From Planctomycetaceae bacterium (GTDB taxonomy: Bacteria > Planctomycetota > UBA1135 > GCA-002686595), in the NCBI GenBank assembly GCA_011525785.1, contig WYBT01000024.1, forward strand, positions 1-64,000: a DNA stretch of 64,000 bases. The letters run 5' to 3'. The notes under the pieces are model-generated. The model was not told the origin of the DNA. It did no database searches and saw nothing but the letters and a program-made list of their open reading frames with translations. Positions 1 to 8,174 of the stretch are shown one piece after another. The position numbers and the translations under genes are program-made. The first letter of the stretch is position 1, and each line of letters opens with the position of its first letter.

Positions 1-218
1 CCGTGCGACGCACTCCGCTGCGCTCGAGCGGCGGCAACACGAGTGGGAGCGACTGCTCGGGGCTCTACTCGATCGACTTCTCGAGCTGGGTCGACGGAAC
101 GCGCGATCCGCTGGTGAGCATCGGGACGACCGTGCGCGCCCAGTGGTGGTCGCGTGACCCCGCGAGCCCCAGCGGCACGGGCCTCAGCAACGCGCTCGAG
201 CTCGAAGTGCGGCCGTAG
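1..218 (+). CDS. C-terminal end of a secreted protein (5' truncated by window edge)
   Basis: The reading frame is open to the left edge and ends at 216-218, so only the last ~72 residues are present. What remains matches the end of a C-terminal module that recurs in this window: an SSGGN...CSG...DFSSW stretch, then a VRAQWWSRDP motif, then GLSNALELEVRP. The same order (SGG, DWN/DFN-x-W/F, VQAQAWFRDP, LSNALEFTVCP) ends the proteins at 4149-5384, 21737-23977, 24320-26566 and 38087-40654. The N-terminal function cannot be known from here. It is probably exported, because all full-length relatives here have signal peptides. Confidence 0.7.
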   Translation, partial: VRRTPLRSSGGNTSGSDCSGLYSIDFSSWVDGTRDPLVSIGTTVRAQWWSRDPASPSGTGLSNALELEVRP

Positions 219-281
219 GCAGCGCTCGACGTCGGCGTTTCGCGCCCCACGGACGAAGCGCGCGCCGCGCAGTCGCGGAGC

Positions 282-287
282 TACGCT
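282..287 (+). promoter_or_regulatory. -10-like box of a probable leaderless transcript
   Basis: TACGCT lies 6 bases upstream of the GTG start at 294, with no Shine-Dalgarno sequence between. A start site 7 bases past the box would fall on the start codon itself. The paralogue at 2080 has the identical box at nearly the same spacing. No clear -35 hexamer is visible. Confidence 0.4.
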
Positions 288-293
288 GGCGCG

Positions 294-1973
294 GTGAAGC
301 GCGCCGTGCTCATCGTGCTGGTGCTGCTGGTCGCCGGCGGACTCGCGGCCGTGTTTCTAGCGCCCACGCGCGAAGAGGGTGCTGCAGCGAGGCCGAGCTC
401 TCGCGCGAACAGCGCCACGAGCGACGATCGCGCTGCGGCGCCCGAGATGCTCGCCCCCGACCGCGTCCAGACCGACGCGACGGCGGGCGCGGTCGAACGG
501 ACGAGCTCCGCCGCAACAGCGACGGACACGCAGCCCGAGCGCGTCGCGTACCGCGTGGCGTTCACCGACGCCGACAGCGGCGAGTCGCTGCACAACAGCG
601 TCGAAGCGCTCGCCAGCCTCGATGGCGAGCGTGTCGCGCCGCGCTTCGACGCCGAGGCGGACGAGTTCGAGTTCGTCGGCCTGCGCAGCGGCGTGTGGCG
701 CCTCGAAGCGCGCGCTCGGGGCTATCAAGACTTCGTCGCCGACGTGCTCATCGACGAGCGCGCCTCGAGCCACGATCGCTTCAAGCTCTGGCCGGTGGGC
801 TGGATCGTGGTGCGAGTGCGCAGCGAGGGCGGCGGCGGGATCGACGAGCTGGCGCAGCGGCTGGGGCTGGAGACCGCCGATGTGTTCGAGGGCGGCTTCC
901 GCGTGTGGCGCTCGGACGAGCCGCCCGCCGACGCGCTCGCGCCGCCGCTGACGCCGCCGCAGCGCGCGGAGCAGGGCGTCGAGCTCGCCAGCCCGCACTA
1001 CGAACGCCATCGCCGAGATCCGCGCGAGGTCGCGCGCGTGCGGCGCGCAGCGCGGGGCTCGACCTGGATCGGGCTGGCGTTCCACGGGCGCTTCCTGGGC
1101 TGGGGTCAGGTCCTCCCGAGCGACGGGGCTGTGGAGTTCGAGCTCGCGCTCGAGGACATCACAGCGCAGTTCGGCTCGCTTGCGCTGTGCGTGGTCGACG
1201 AGTCGAGCGGCGCGTCGCTTTCGCAGCTCCAAGTGCGCTTGATGGCCGAAACCTCGGGCCTGCGCCGCGCCGACATCGACAAGCCCAAGCCCGACGCGCG
1301 GGGCTGCGTCGACGTCAAGCCGCTCGTGCCCGACGCGTACGACCTGGTCGTCGAGGCGCCGGGCTACGCCGCGCACCACCAGCGCATCGCAGTGGCGCCG
1401 GGGCAGCGAGTCGACCTGGGCGCGATCGCGCTGCGCCTCGCGCCGCCGCTCGAGATCACGGTTGTCGACGCGACGGGCGCGCCACTGCGCGCTGTCATCC
1501 AGGTCGGCGCCTGGCGCGAGGGCGAGTGGATCGACGACTGCGTCACGCCCAACGCGACGACCACCGATGATGCGGGGCGCACGAGGATCCCCACGCCGGG
1601 CGTCAAGAGCGTCGTGTGCGCGCGCAGGTTCTCGATGGGCGCGGATGGCCGTCCAACGGTCCAGACCCAACCCGCGGCGGTGGCCGTGTTCGATCCCAAG
1701 GCTCCAGTTGATTCGCTGCGCCTGGTGATTCCGCTCGCACACACGGTCACGCTGGAGTTCGCTGACGAGCTGGAGTCCGCCGCGACGCTGCGCGTGATCG
1801 ATGCGTCGGGGATCGCAGTTGCGCGAACCTCGCGCTGGTCGCGCACGCCCACGCTCGAGCTGCCCGAGGGCGAATTCCAAGCGCGCGTGCTCGATGCCTT
1901 CGGCGCCGAGTTGGCGCGCTACTCGTTCCGCGTGCCGAGCGGCGGCAGCGAGCGCCCGATTCGGCTCGAGTGA
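294..1973 (+). CDS. Membrane-anchored protein with carboxypeptidase-regulatory-like (Ig-type) repeats
   Basis: 559 residues, GTG start. Residues ~3-22 form one hydrophobic helix (signal anchor), followed by a low-complexity Ala/Ser/Arg linker to ~80, so the bulk should be outside the cytoplasmic membrane. The rest looks like several beta-sandwich units of the carboxypeptidase regulatory-like type: 'GVWRLEARARGYQDF' around 125-140, 'DAYDLVVEAPGYAAH' around 345-360, and a third near 385. Diagnostic patches shared with the next gene are FEGGFxVW, a GWxQ patch and EDITAQFGSLA. No catalytic motif is visible. It is the first of a tandem pair with 2080-3777 (106 bases apart). A surface or carbohydrate/protein-binding role is inferred; no specific function is recognised. 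Confidence 0.8.
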   Translation: MKRAVLIVLVLLVAGGLAAVFLAPTREEGAAARPSSRANSATSDDRAAAPEMLAPDRVQTDATAGAVERTSSAATATDTQPERVAYRVAFTDADSGESLHNSVEALASLDGERVAPRFDAEADEFEFVGLRSGVWRLEARARGYQDFVADVLIDERASSHDRFKLWPVGWIVVRVRSEGGGGIDELAQRLGLETADVFEGGFRVWRSDEPPADALAPPLTPPQRAEQGVELASPHYERHRRDPREVARVRRAARGSTWIGLAFHGRFLGWGQVLPSDGAVEFELALEDITAQFGSLALCVVDESSGASLSQLQVRLMAETSGLRRADIDKPKPDARGCVDVKPLVPDAYDLVVEAPGYAAHHQRIAVAPGQRVDLGAIALRLAPPLEITVVDATGAPLRAVIQVGAWREGEWIDDCVTPNATTTDDAGRTRIPTPGVKSVVCARRFSMGADGRPTVQTQPAAVAVFDPKAPVDSLRLVIPLAHTVTLEFADELESAATLRVIDASGIAVARTSRWSRTPTLELPEGEFQARVLDAFGAELARYSFRVPSGGSERPIRLE

Positions 1974-2065
1974 CACGTCCGTTGAGTTGCTTCCTCGCGG
2001 GCGCGCGTCGCACGCCACGGTCGCTGGCGCATTCGCGGGAAGCCGCGCAGCTCCGCGGCGCGAGC

Positions 2066-2071
2066 TACGCT
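2066..2071 (+). promoter_or_regulatory. -10-like box of a probable leaderless transcript
   Basis: TACGCT ends 8 bases before the ATG at 2080. It is preceded by the same GAGC context as the box in front of the paralogue at 294, so the promoter seems to have been duplicated with the gene. Confidence 0.4.
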
Positions 2072-2079
2072 CTGCCGCG

Positions 2080-3777
2080 ATGAAGCGCATCGCCCTGGCC
2101 GCGGCCGCCGTCGTCGCGCTCGCACTGGCGCTGTGGTTCGCGTTCGACAGCGACGCGCCGAGCAGCGCCAGCGCGCGCCCGAGCGCACAGCCTTTCGCGG
2201 CCTCGCCCACGCCGCAGTCCAGCGCGCCAACGCCCAGCGCTGAGCAACTGTCCGACGCCTCGAACGAGCCCGCCGCGAGCCCGGAGGCGCCGCAGCGCGA
2301 GGCGATCGAGTCGGCGCCGAGCACCGCGGAGCCGTCCGACACGCGCAAGGGCAAGCTCATCGTGCGCTTGTCGAACGGAGCGGGCGGTCCGGCGCCGCAC
2401 GCCGGGACCATCACCGTCGCTCTGCCGTCGGGCAAGCGAACGGCTCGCATCGAAGGGGATGGGGCGCGAGTGGAGTTCGAGCGCGTCGAGCCCGGCGAAT
2501 GGCCCGTGACGATTCGCGCGAGCGGCTTCCACGACCACGAGCTCGTCGCCCAGGTCGCGTGGTACGTGCCCAGCGAAGTGAACTTGAAGCTGTGGCCCGT
2601 CGACTGGGTGCTGGTGCGCGCGGTGACGACGTTGGGCGAGCCCTACACCGAGATCTCGCGGCGCCTCGGCGTGCCGCCCGCGGCGTTGTTCGAGGGAGGC
2701 TTTCAGGTCTGGACCTCGATCGACGCGCCCGTGGATCTGCTCTCCTATCCAGCGACGCCGCCGTTGGAGCGCGGCGAGGCGTTCTCGCGGGTCAGCCACC
2801 TCCAGGCGAACAACGACTTCGACCTGCGCGACATCGCCAGGGTCAAGCGCGTCAGCAGCGGCCCGGTGTGGATCGCGCTCGCCTTCCATCAGCGTTTCTT
2901 CGGTTGGGCGCAGCTCGCCGCGAACGTCAACGTCGCGCAGTTCGAGCTCGCGGACGAGGACATCACCGCGCAGTTCGGCTCGCTCGCCTTCCGCGTCGTC
3001 GAGCCCGGCGGCGGCGCGAGCGTGCGGGACGCGCGCGCCTCGCTCGACGCTGAGCAGCGTGGACTGAGCCGCGCCGACACGTCCGACCTTCGGCCCGACG
3101 AGCTGGGCGGTTTCGCAGCCCGACGCCTGCTCCCCGGCGAGTACGAACTGACCGTCGACGCTCCGCGCCGCGGCGAGCATCGACAGCGCGTGCAGATCCA
3201 CGTGGGCGAGCAACTGGACCTCGGCGAGATCGCGCTCGACTTCGCCGAGCAGCTCGTCATCCGCGTGCTCGACCCCGTGGGCCAGCCGACGCTCGCGCGG
3301 GTCCAGCTCGGCGAATGGCGCGCGGGCGCGCGCGTCGAGGACTGCATCAGGGCGCGCGCGTGGGTCACGGGCGATGGCGGCAGTGCGAGCGTGCCGATGC
3401 CGAGCGGCAAGATCGTGCTGCGCGCCGAGCGCATGAGCTTCGACACCGGCGGCCGGATCTGGAGCAACGGGGTCGGCGCGGCGGTCGCCGTGTTCGATCC
3501 CGCCACGCGCGCGACCGAGGTGGAGCTGCGCCTGACGAACGTGCGACTCGCGCTGCTCGTGCCGCCGCCCGAGCGCGGCTCGGCCACGCAGCTGCGCGTG
3601 CTCGACCGATTCGAGATCGGCGTCGCGCAGCGCGCCCTCGACACCGAGCGCCCGCTCGAGTTCACCCTCGCGCCGGGGAGCTACGCCGCGGCGCTCCTCG
3701 ACGAGGAGGAGCACGTCGTCGCGCGCTACCCCTTCGAGGTCAAGGCGGGGGTGAACGAGCCGATCGCGCTGCAGTGA
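2080..3777 (+). CDS. Paralogue of the preceding membrane-anchored regulatory-like-repeat protein
   Basis: 565 residues from ATG 2080. The frame is open further upstream to 1801, but that part overlaps the previous gene, and 2080 is followed at once by a signal anchor (MKRIALAAAAVVALALALWF). A Ser/Ala/Pro-rich linker follows to ~90, then units matching the upstream gene: LGVPPAALFEGGFQVW, an AFHQRFFGWAQ patch, EDITAQFGSLAF, and an ELTVDAP stretch in a regulatory-like repeat. The two proteins align over nearly their whole length with clear divergence, so the duplication is not recent. No enzyme motif is seen. Extracytoplasmic binding or structural role inferred. Confidence 0.8.
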   Translation: MKRIALAAAAVVALALALWFAFDSDAPSSASARPSAQPFAASPTPQSSAPTPSAEQLSDASNEPAASPEAPQREAIESAPSTAEPSDTRKGKLIVRLSNGAGGPAPHAGTITVALPSGKRTARIEGDGARVEFERVEPGEWPVTIRASGFHDHELVAQVAWYVPSEVNLKLWPVDWVLVRAVTTLGEPYTEISRRLGVPPAALFEGGFQVWTSIDAPVDLLSYPATPPLERGEAFSRVSHLQANNDFDLRDIARVKRVSSGPVWIALAFHQRFFGWAQLAANVNVAQFELADEDITAQFGSLAFRVVEPGGGASVRDARASLDAEQRGLSRADTSDLRPDELGGFAARRLLPGEYELTVDAPRRGEHRQRVQIHVGEQLDLGEIALDFAEQLVIRVLDPVGQPTLARVQLGEWRAGARVEDCIRARAWVTGDGGSASVPMPSGKIVLRAERMSFDTGGRIWSNGVGAAVAVFDPATRATEVELRLTNVRLALLVPPPERGSATQLRVLDRFEIGVAQRALDTERPLEFTLAPGSYAAALLDEEEHVVARYPFEVKAGVNEPIALQ

Positions 3778-3822
3778 GGCGGCGGACTTGTCCGATAGCG
3801 CTCCCCGAACGAGGATCCGTCC

Positions 3823-4086
3823 ATGCTGACTCTCACGAACAAGCTCGCGCTCGCCGCCGGCCTCGGCGCCCCGGCGGGCTTCTGGATGGCCGCCGGCGCC
3901 TGCTGAGGCGACCCCAAGCGGATGCTCGGTCTGGGCATCGGAATGGTCGGCACGATCGCGGTCGCGAACTTCGCGAACGAAGCTCGAGCCAGCGGCATCT
4001 CGCCCTGGGGCTGGATCGCCACCGGCCTCGCGGGCCTCGATGCCCTGGTCGCCTTGGCCGTTGTGCTCGGCGTATCTCCGGCCTGA
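3823..4086 (+). CDS. Small membrane protein with in-frame UGA: candidate selenoprotein, otherwise pseudogene
   Basis: ATG 3823 has a good ribosome site (GAGGA at 3811-3815, 7-base spacing). Translation gives 27 residues ending in ...AGAC, then TGA at 3904-3906, then 59 more residues in the same frame to a TGA at 4084-4086. Both halves have the strong G/C third-position bias of local genes, and the whole reads as one small hydrophobic protein with about three membrane segments (~residues 5-24, ~35-50, ~63-83). The UGA follows a Cys, giving a Cys-Sec pair (AGAC-U-GDPKR). A hairpin with loop GGTCT starts 14 bases after the UGA (separate entry) and fits bacterial SECIS geometry. Internal ATG 3922 has no ribosome site. 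The alternative is a recent nonsense mutation in an ordinary membrane-protein gene. Family not recognised; no Sec machinery lies in this window. Confidence 0.5.
3921..3939 (+). promoter_or_regulatory. Candidate bacterial SECIS hairpin
   Basis: GATGCTC (3921-3927) pairs with GGGCATC (3933-3939), seven pairs including one U-G, closing a 5-base loop GGTCT (3928-3932). The loop begins 21 bases after the UGA at 3904-3906. Known bacterial SECIS elements are short stem-loops just 3' of the UGA with a G at the start of the loop; the E. coli fdhF element has the loop GGUC. Assignment is by structure and position only. Confidence 0.45.
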
Positions 4087-4112
4087 GAGCGATCGCGCGT
4101 CTCTGACCTTCG

Positions 4113-4147
4113 GGGCCGTTGTTCCGGCCCGTCGCACGGAGCCGTGC
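4113..4147. terminator. Hairpins between convergent genes, probable terminator
   Basis: GGGCCG (4113-4118) pairs with CGGCCC (4125-4130) around a TTGTTC loop, and GCACGG/CCGTGC (4134-4147) forms a second tight hairpin. They lie between the converging ends at 4086 and 4149. There is no T-run. Confidence 0.35.
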
Positions 4148-4148
4148 T

Positions 4149-5384
4149 TCAGGGCCGCACGACGAACTCGATCGCCGCGCTCAGCGTCCAGTTGTTGGGC
4201 GCCGCGAAGCCCTGGTCGCGGCCGAACCACTGCGCCTGCACGGTCGTGCCGGGCGGCAGCGTGTAGTACTGGCTCATCCACGTGTTGAAGTCGAGCTGCC
4301 ACGCGCCGCTGCAGTTGGGCGTGCTCGCAGGCGAGCCGCCGCTGCTCGAGATGGGCGTGCGCTGCCGCGGCGGGACGATGCAGTTGATTCCCCCGCCGAA
4401 GGGCAGCGCAGCTCGGCCGCTGATGCCGAAGGTCAGCGCCCCTGCGCTCTGGTTGCGCACGTTCGTCGCGCGCAGCACATAGCCACTGCTCGCTGCAGGA
4501 CTGGGGAAGCCGTCAGCGCTGATCGCGGGCGCGCAACCGAGCGAGTTCGTCTTGGCCGTGCAGTAGGTCGTCTGCTGCGTGTCCGGCACAAAGGCGATGC
4601 CGTAGTACGACGGGTAGACTTGGCGAACGTGCGTCGCGGTCCAGGTGGACAGGTTGAGGTGGTACAGACCAGAACGGAACTGGTATCCCGCGTTGAGTGG
4701 GTGAAAACTGCCCCACAGCTCGCCATTGGAATCCACCGCGAGGTCCCTGAACTCCCCGATCGCGTTGGGGACGACCACACCGGCGATCTGCGTGAGCGCC
4801 GCGGTCTGTAGATCGAGCATGTAGAGCTCGACGGGCTGGTTGAGAACCGTAGCGCCGATCCCGTGCGCGATGGCCGAACCGTCGGGGTAGATCGCAATGC
4901 AGAAAATGCCGGACCAAGCCGACGACAGTCCGGTGAAGGGGCCGACAAGCACTGAGGCTCCTGTTGCGGGGTTCACCCTGTAGAGCCGGAGCGCATCGGC
5001 GTAGTAGTACTGGCCACTCGTGGGGTCGTAGTCCAATGACAGCAACGGGGTTGTGTTGTCGAAACCCGTGAGAACTCCGGGCTGCCAGGATGCGTCGGCT
5101 GGATGTATCGAGGCGTACCGATCCGGACCTATCAGTTGAGCCACCGTCAGCAGTCGGCCATCAACGTGCATCAGGCAGCTGAAGTTTGCTGCGCTGTTGG
5201 GGAATGTGAGCGTCGACACGGCCCCGGTTGTCGTATTCACTCGATCCAGCAACAAACTGACGCCCGGTTGAATCCGCGCGCCGTAGAGACTCTCCTGTGC
5301 AGCAGCAACGCCACGCGAGCCGTGGGCAGCCAGCACAAGGCAACTTAGGGCGAGGAAACGCCGCCCACAGCTTTGGCGCTTCAT
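4149..5384 (-). CDS. Secreted protein with shared C-terminal module, beta-propeller-like body
   Basis: 411 residues with an N-terminal signal peptide (MKRQSC... to ...GVAAAQ, ~30 residues). The body (~35-270) has repeated SLDYDPTSGQYYYAD / AVDSNGELWG-type strands, as in beta-propeller proteins that report place- or time-dependent values. From ~275 (YCTAKTNSLGCAPAI...) it carries the C-terminal module common to many secreted proteins here, ending SAAIEFVVRP. Its start codon overlaps the stop of the upstream gene at 5381 by four bases (ATGA), so the two should be translated together. No active site seen; exact role unknown. Confidence 0.75.
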   Translation of the reverse strand: MKRQSCGRRFLALSCLVLAAHGSRGVAAAQESLYGARIQPGVSLLLDRVNTTTGAVSTLTFPNSAANFSCLMHVDGRLLTVAQLIGPDRYASIHPADASWQPGVLTGFDNTTPLLSLDYDPTSGQYYYADALRLYRVNPATGASVLVGPFTGLSSAWSGIFCIAIYPDGSAIAHGIGATVLNQPVELYMLDLQTAALTQIAGVVVPNAIGEFRDLAVDSNGELWGSFHPLNAGYQFRSGLYHLNLSTWTATHVRQVYPSYYGIAFVPDTQQTTYCTAKTNSLGCAPAISADGFPSPAASSGYVLRATNVRNQSAGALTFGISGRAALPFGGGINCIVPPRQRTPISSSGGSPASTPNCSGAWQLDFNTWMSQYYTLPPGTTVQAQWFGRDQGFAAPNNWTLSAAIEFVVRP

Positions 5385-7693
5385 CGGTACTCTCCCTGCA
5401 TGTTGCTGCGCAGCAGCTCTGCGGAGAGCGGTCCGCCCGGCGGGACTGCATCATCATCGACGATCAGCCCTTGGAGATTGAAGTACGAGTGCTTGCAGTC
5501 CGGGCCGCATTCGGGATCGTCCAAGTGCACCAGCAGGAACTCCTTTCGGAGCGAGAGGCGTCCAAGCGGATCCCACTGCGCGAACGACGCAGTCGGAAGT
5601 GGAATGACCGCAAACGGAGCATTCGCATACGACACGTACTTCGTGCGGTAGCCCTTCGGCAGGCTCGGCAGACTCGGCGGGTTCAAGAGCGCGCCCGGCG
5701 GGGTCACCCAGCCATCGCCCGCGGAGGGAAACGGCGGATCGACGAGGGTGTCGTGCAGCCGCAGCCAGCGGTTCGAGCCCCACAACTGCACATTGCCTGC
5801 GTCGCGCGGCAGCACGAAGTAGCGCCGGCTGTTCCCGTTGCCGATGCTCGGGTGCATGAAGCCCGACACGTTGTGGCTATTCGACTCGTTGGCCCAATTG
5901 CCCACCTCGATCATCAAGTGTCGCTCGTCGAAGCCGACATCGGGCGCCTCCCCAACCACGCGCGGGTTGCCCCAGCGCTCGCCGTCCCACTTGAACAGGT
6001 CCAACTCGGGTGGCTCGTTCGTGCGGTGCACGAAGGCGCCCACCGCCGTTACGAAGTAGCGCTGCTCGGGCGCCACGCCGCGGTTCTCGACCGGAGAGCC
6101 CGGCAGGACGCGCCAGTCCCGGTACCCCACGAGGGCCCCCGTGAGCGGGACGAGCGTGGTGGCCGCATACTCGCCGACGAAGGCTGGGTCGACACCGTTC
6201 GCTCCGTCCCACAGTGCAAGGCCTTCGGCAGGTACCGGATTGGGTGCGACGTTGCACACCGTTGCGCCGGTCTGCGGGCACCCACCCGGAGCATTGAAGG
6301 GCTGGCAGTTCCACAGATCCTGGAAGTTGTTCTGCGCAACGGACTCCACCAATGCCGCGCGGACGGGGATTGAATAGAAGCCCTGGCCGCTCGTGCCGGC
6401 GTTGGTCGCGCCAACACGCGAGGGATCGAACATGTTCGTCTGAACGAAGGCCAGCCCATCGTTCACCAGCGTGTCATCCTGATCGATCCCGATCATCGCG
6501 AACGGCCGCGCCGCACTTCCCCCCGCAGGCTGCGGGCGCGTGCGGAAGATGTTGCTGACGATGCAGGCGTTGCCGACGCCCTTGAACCAGTGGTCGCCGT
6601 CCGAGCAAGCGCCGTCCGAGCAGTTGGGGTTGGTGACATCGAGAATGCCGACCGCCTCATCCCGCGAGAGCGTGTCCCAATCGTTGCTCGTGGGCCCCTT
6701 CCAACGTGCGAAGATGAATGTGTTGTGGGCGATGAGCGTGCGGCCGTCGAGATAACCCGCGAACTGCCCAGACCCGCCTCCGGTGCACGTGGAGCGACGG
6801 GACATGTGGATCGCAACCGACGGACCTGACACTTCGCTGCCATCGGGGTCGAAGGGCGCCTCCGGCTTCCAGTTGTGCCGCAGGTCGAAGATGCAGTTGC
6901 TGATTCGGCTGGCGGCAAAGTGCGTGGGTTGGGTCGCGGTTGCTCCGGAGTAGCGGATCAGGACCTGCACGTCGCCACCGAAGAAGGAGAACGAGTCCAG
7001 CACTTCGGCCACGTTGTCCGAGTCAAAGTACGGACCTTGCGGCCGCCGCCACGGACCGGGGATCGGCGCGCCGACGAACTGCGGAACCAAGTCGTCGGGC
7101 GATGAGAACTGATAGGTGACGAGCACTTCCTTGGAAACGATGTGCGCGCCGCTGGGAAGCGGGAACGGTGTGACCGGCCAGACGATGTTCGAGGTGTTCG
7201 GCGGAGCAGGCGCAGCCATGGTGCTGGCGCCGCGGATCACGCACTGACGTGCGCCGGCTCCCTGAACGTGGACGCGCTCGCGCATCACGATCGGCAGAAC
7301 ATCGCCACTGGCGCCATGAACACTGAACGGGCCGTACAAGCCCGGCAACGCGTAGACGATGCCCTCCTGAGCGGGATTGAAGGGGACCACGTAGTGCGCC
7401 GCCAAGTAGCGTTGCATCGCGTCGATCGCAGCTTGGAGCGTCTTGAACTTCAACGACGGATCGTTGATGTAGAGCGCTTCATCGTCGGCCGTCGCAGGGT
7501 TTACGCCATCAGTCGGGTGCACCCAGACCTCGGCGTTGGGCAACGCCGTCGTGATCGGCGGGATGATCTGCGCGGTCGATCGGCCTGCGAGGGCGAGCAT
7601 GGCGATGAGCCATGCTACTGCGAACTGCAGATTCCGGCCGAAGCAGCGCAGAGTCGACGGGCGAGAGCGCGTCGGAGCGAACGAGACGAGCAT
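5381..7693 (-). CDS. Secreted beta-helix-like protein (DUF1565/pectin-lyase-like)
   Basis: 770 residues. A GGGAG ribosome site sits 6 bases before the ATG. A signal peptide ends near residue 42 (ALAGRSTAQ). The next ~100 residues read 'EVWVHPTDG...LKFKTLQAAIDAM...GIVYALPGLYGPFSV', the usual opening of DUF1565/right-handed beta-helix proteins. Later segments (SRISNCIFDLRHN, LIAHNTFIFARW, NACIVSNIFRT) are typical beta-helix turns. The last ~150 residues are less clear and do not end in the shared module, but the coupled downstream protein (4149-5384) does. No catalytic residues are identified. A structural or polysaccharide-related role is possible. Confidence 0.7.
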   Translation of the reverse strand: MLVSFAPTRSRPSTLRCFGRNLQFAVAWLIAMLALAGRSTAQIIPPITTALPNAEVWVHPTDGVNPATADDEALYINDPSLKFKTLQAAIDAMQRYLAAHYVVPFNPAQEGIVYALPGLYGPFSVHGASGDVLPIVMRERVHVQGAGARQCVIRGASTMAAPAPPNTSNIVWPVTPFPLPSGAHIVSKEVLVTYQFSSPDDLVPQFVGAPIPGPWRRPQGPYFDSDNVAEVLDSFSFFGGDVQVLIRYSGATATQPTHFAASRISNCIFDLRHNWKPEAPFDPDGSEVSGPSVAIHMSRRSTCTGGGSGQFAGYLDGRTLIAHNTFIFARWKGPTSNDWDTLSRDEAVGILDVTNPNCSDGACSDGDHWFKGVGNACIVSNIFRTRPQPAGGSAARPFAMIGIDQDDTLVNDGLAFVQTNMFDPSRVGATNAGTSGQGFYSIPVRAALVESVAQNNFQDLWNCQPFNAPGGCPQTGATVCNVAPNPVPAEGLALWDGANGVDPAFVGEYAATTLVPLTGALVGYRDWRVLPGSPVENRGVAPEQRYFVTAVGAFVHRTNEPPELDLFKWDGERWGNPRVVGEAPDVGFDERHLMIEVGNWANESNSHNVSGFMHPSIGNGNSRRYFVLPRDAGNVQLWGSNRWLRLHDTLVDPPFPSAGDGWVTPPGALLNPPSLPSLPKGYRTKYVSYANAPFAVIPLPTASFAQWDPLGRLSLRKEFLLVHLDDPECGPDCKHSYFNLQGLIVDDDAVPPGGPLSAELLRSNMQGEYR

Positions 7694-8005
7694 GGGAGTC
7701 TCCCGGCAGCTTCAAGAGTCGCGAGCCCCGCGAGACGCGCGCTGCCAGCGCGCTTGGCGAGACGGGAGCCACCCCCGAGCCTTTGCCGCGGCGCGGGCGT
7801 CGCCGGCGAAACATCGCCAACCCTTGGAGAAGCATGCCCCCCCCAATTCGCGTTCCGTCAAGGCGGATTCCGGCGAAAATCTGGCTGGTTCTCGCGGCAG
7901 TACGCCAAGCCACGCGAGCAGCGAGAGGTTCGACTCGTTTGGGCCCCAAGTGCTTGAAACGAGGCCTGAGCGGCCCCGAATCCGCGAACTGCGTGAGAGG
8001 TCCCG
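7694..8005. other. Non-coding stretch upstream of the 5381-7693 gene
   Basis: No convincing gene. A run of eight C residues (near 7838-7845) and, read on the minus strand, a TTGACG hexamer at about 7856-7861 are visible, but no matching -10 box. It probably holds the promoter of the minus-strand secreted-protein pair. Confidence 0.4.
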
Positions 8006-8154
8006 CTCAGCGCGGCCGAGCGCCGCAACCCATGGGCATGTCGGCCAGAGCGCCGACACGCCCCGCGGCGCCCGACCGCGCTGAGATGTTGGTCTTGTCG
8101 CTACTACTTCGAGGAGAATCCTCGCGCCACGCGAAGACTCCGCGAAGTAGTAGC
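8006..8154. repeat. Two-hairpin dispersed element, copy 1
   Basis: Hairpin I: CTCAGCGCGG (8006-8015) with CCGCGCTGAG (8076-8085). Hairpin II: GCTACTACTTCG (8100-8111) with CGAAGTAGTAGC (8143-8154), a perfect 12-base stem containing an inner TCGCG/CGCGA pairing. Between the hairpins are the conserved words TCGGCCAGAGCGCC and GATGTTGGT. Copies 2 and 3 are at 11376-11491 and 35718-35865. It lies 3' of the minus-strand gene ending at 8175. Confidence 0.7.
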
Positions 8155-8174
8155 TCAGCGGGAGCCTCGCGTGC

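Noticed and set aside
3922..4086. A separate 54-residue protein starting at ATG 3922
   Set aside because: No ribosome site precedes it, and it would drop the first membrane segment, while the upstream start at 3823 has a good site in the same frame.
7838..7845. C8 run as a phase-variable tract
   Set aside because: It is far from any start codon and no plausible promoter spacing depends on it; too weak to report.
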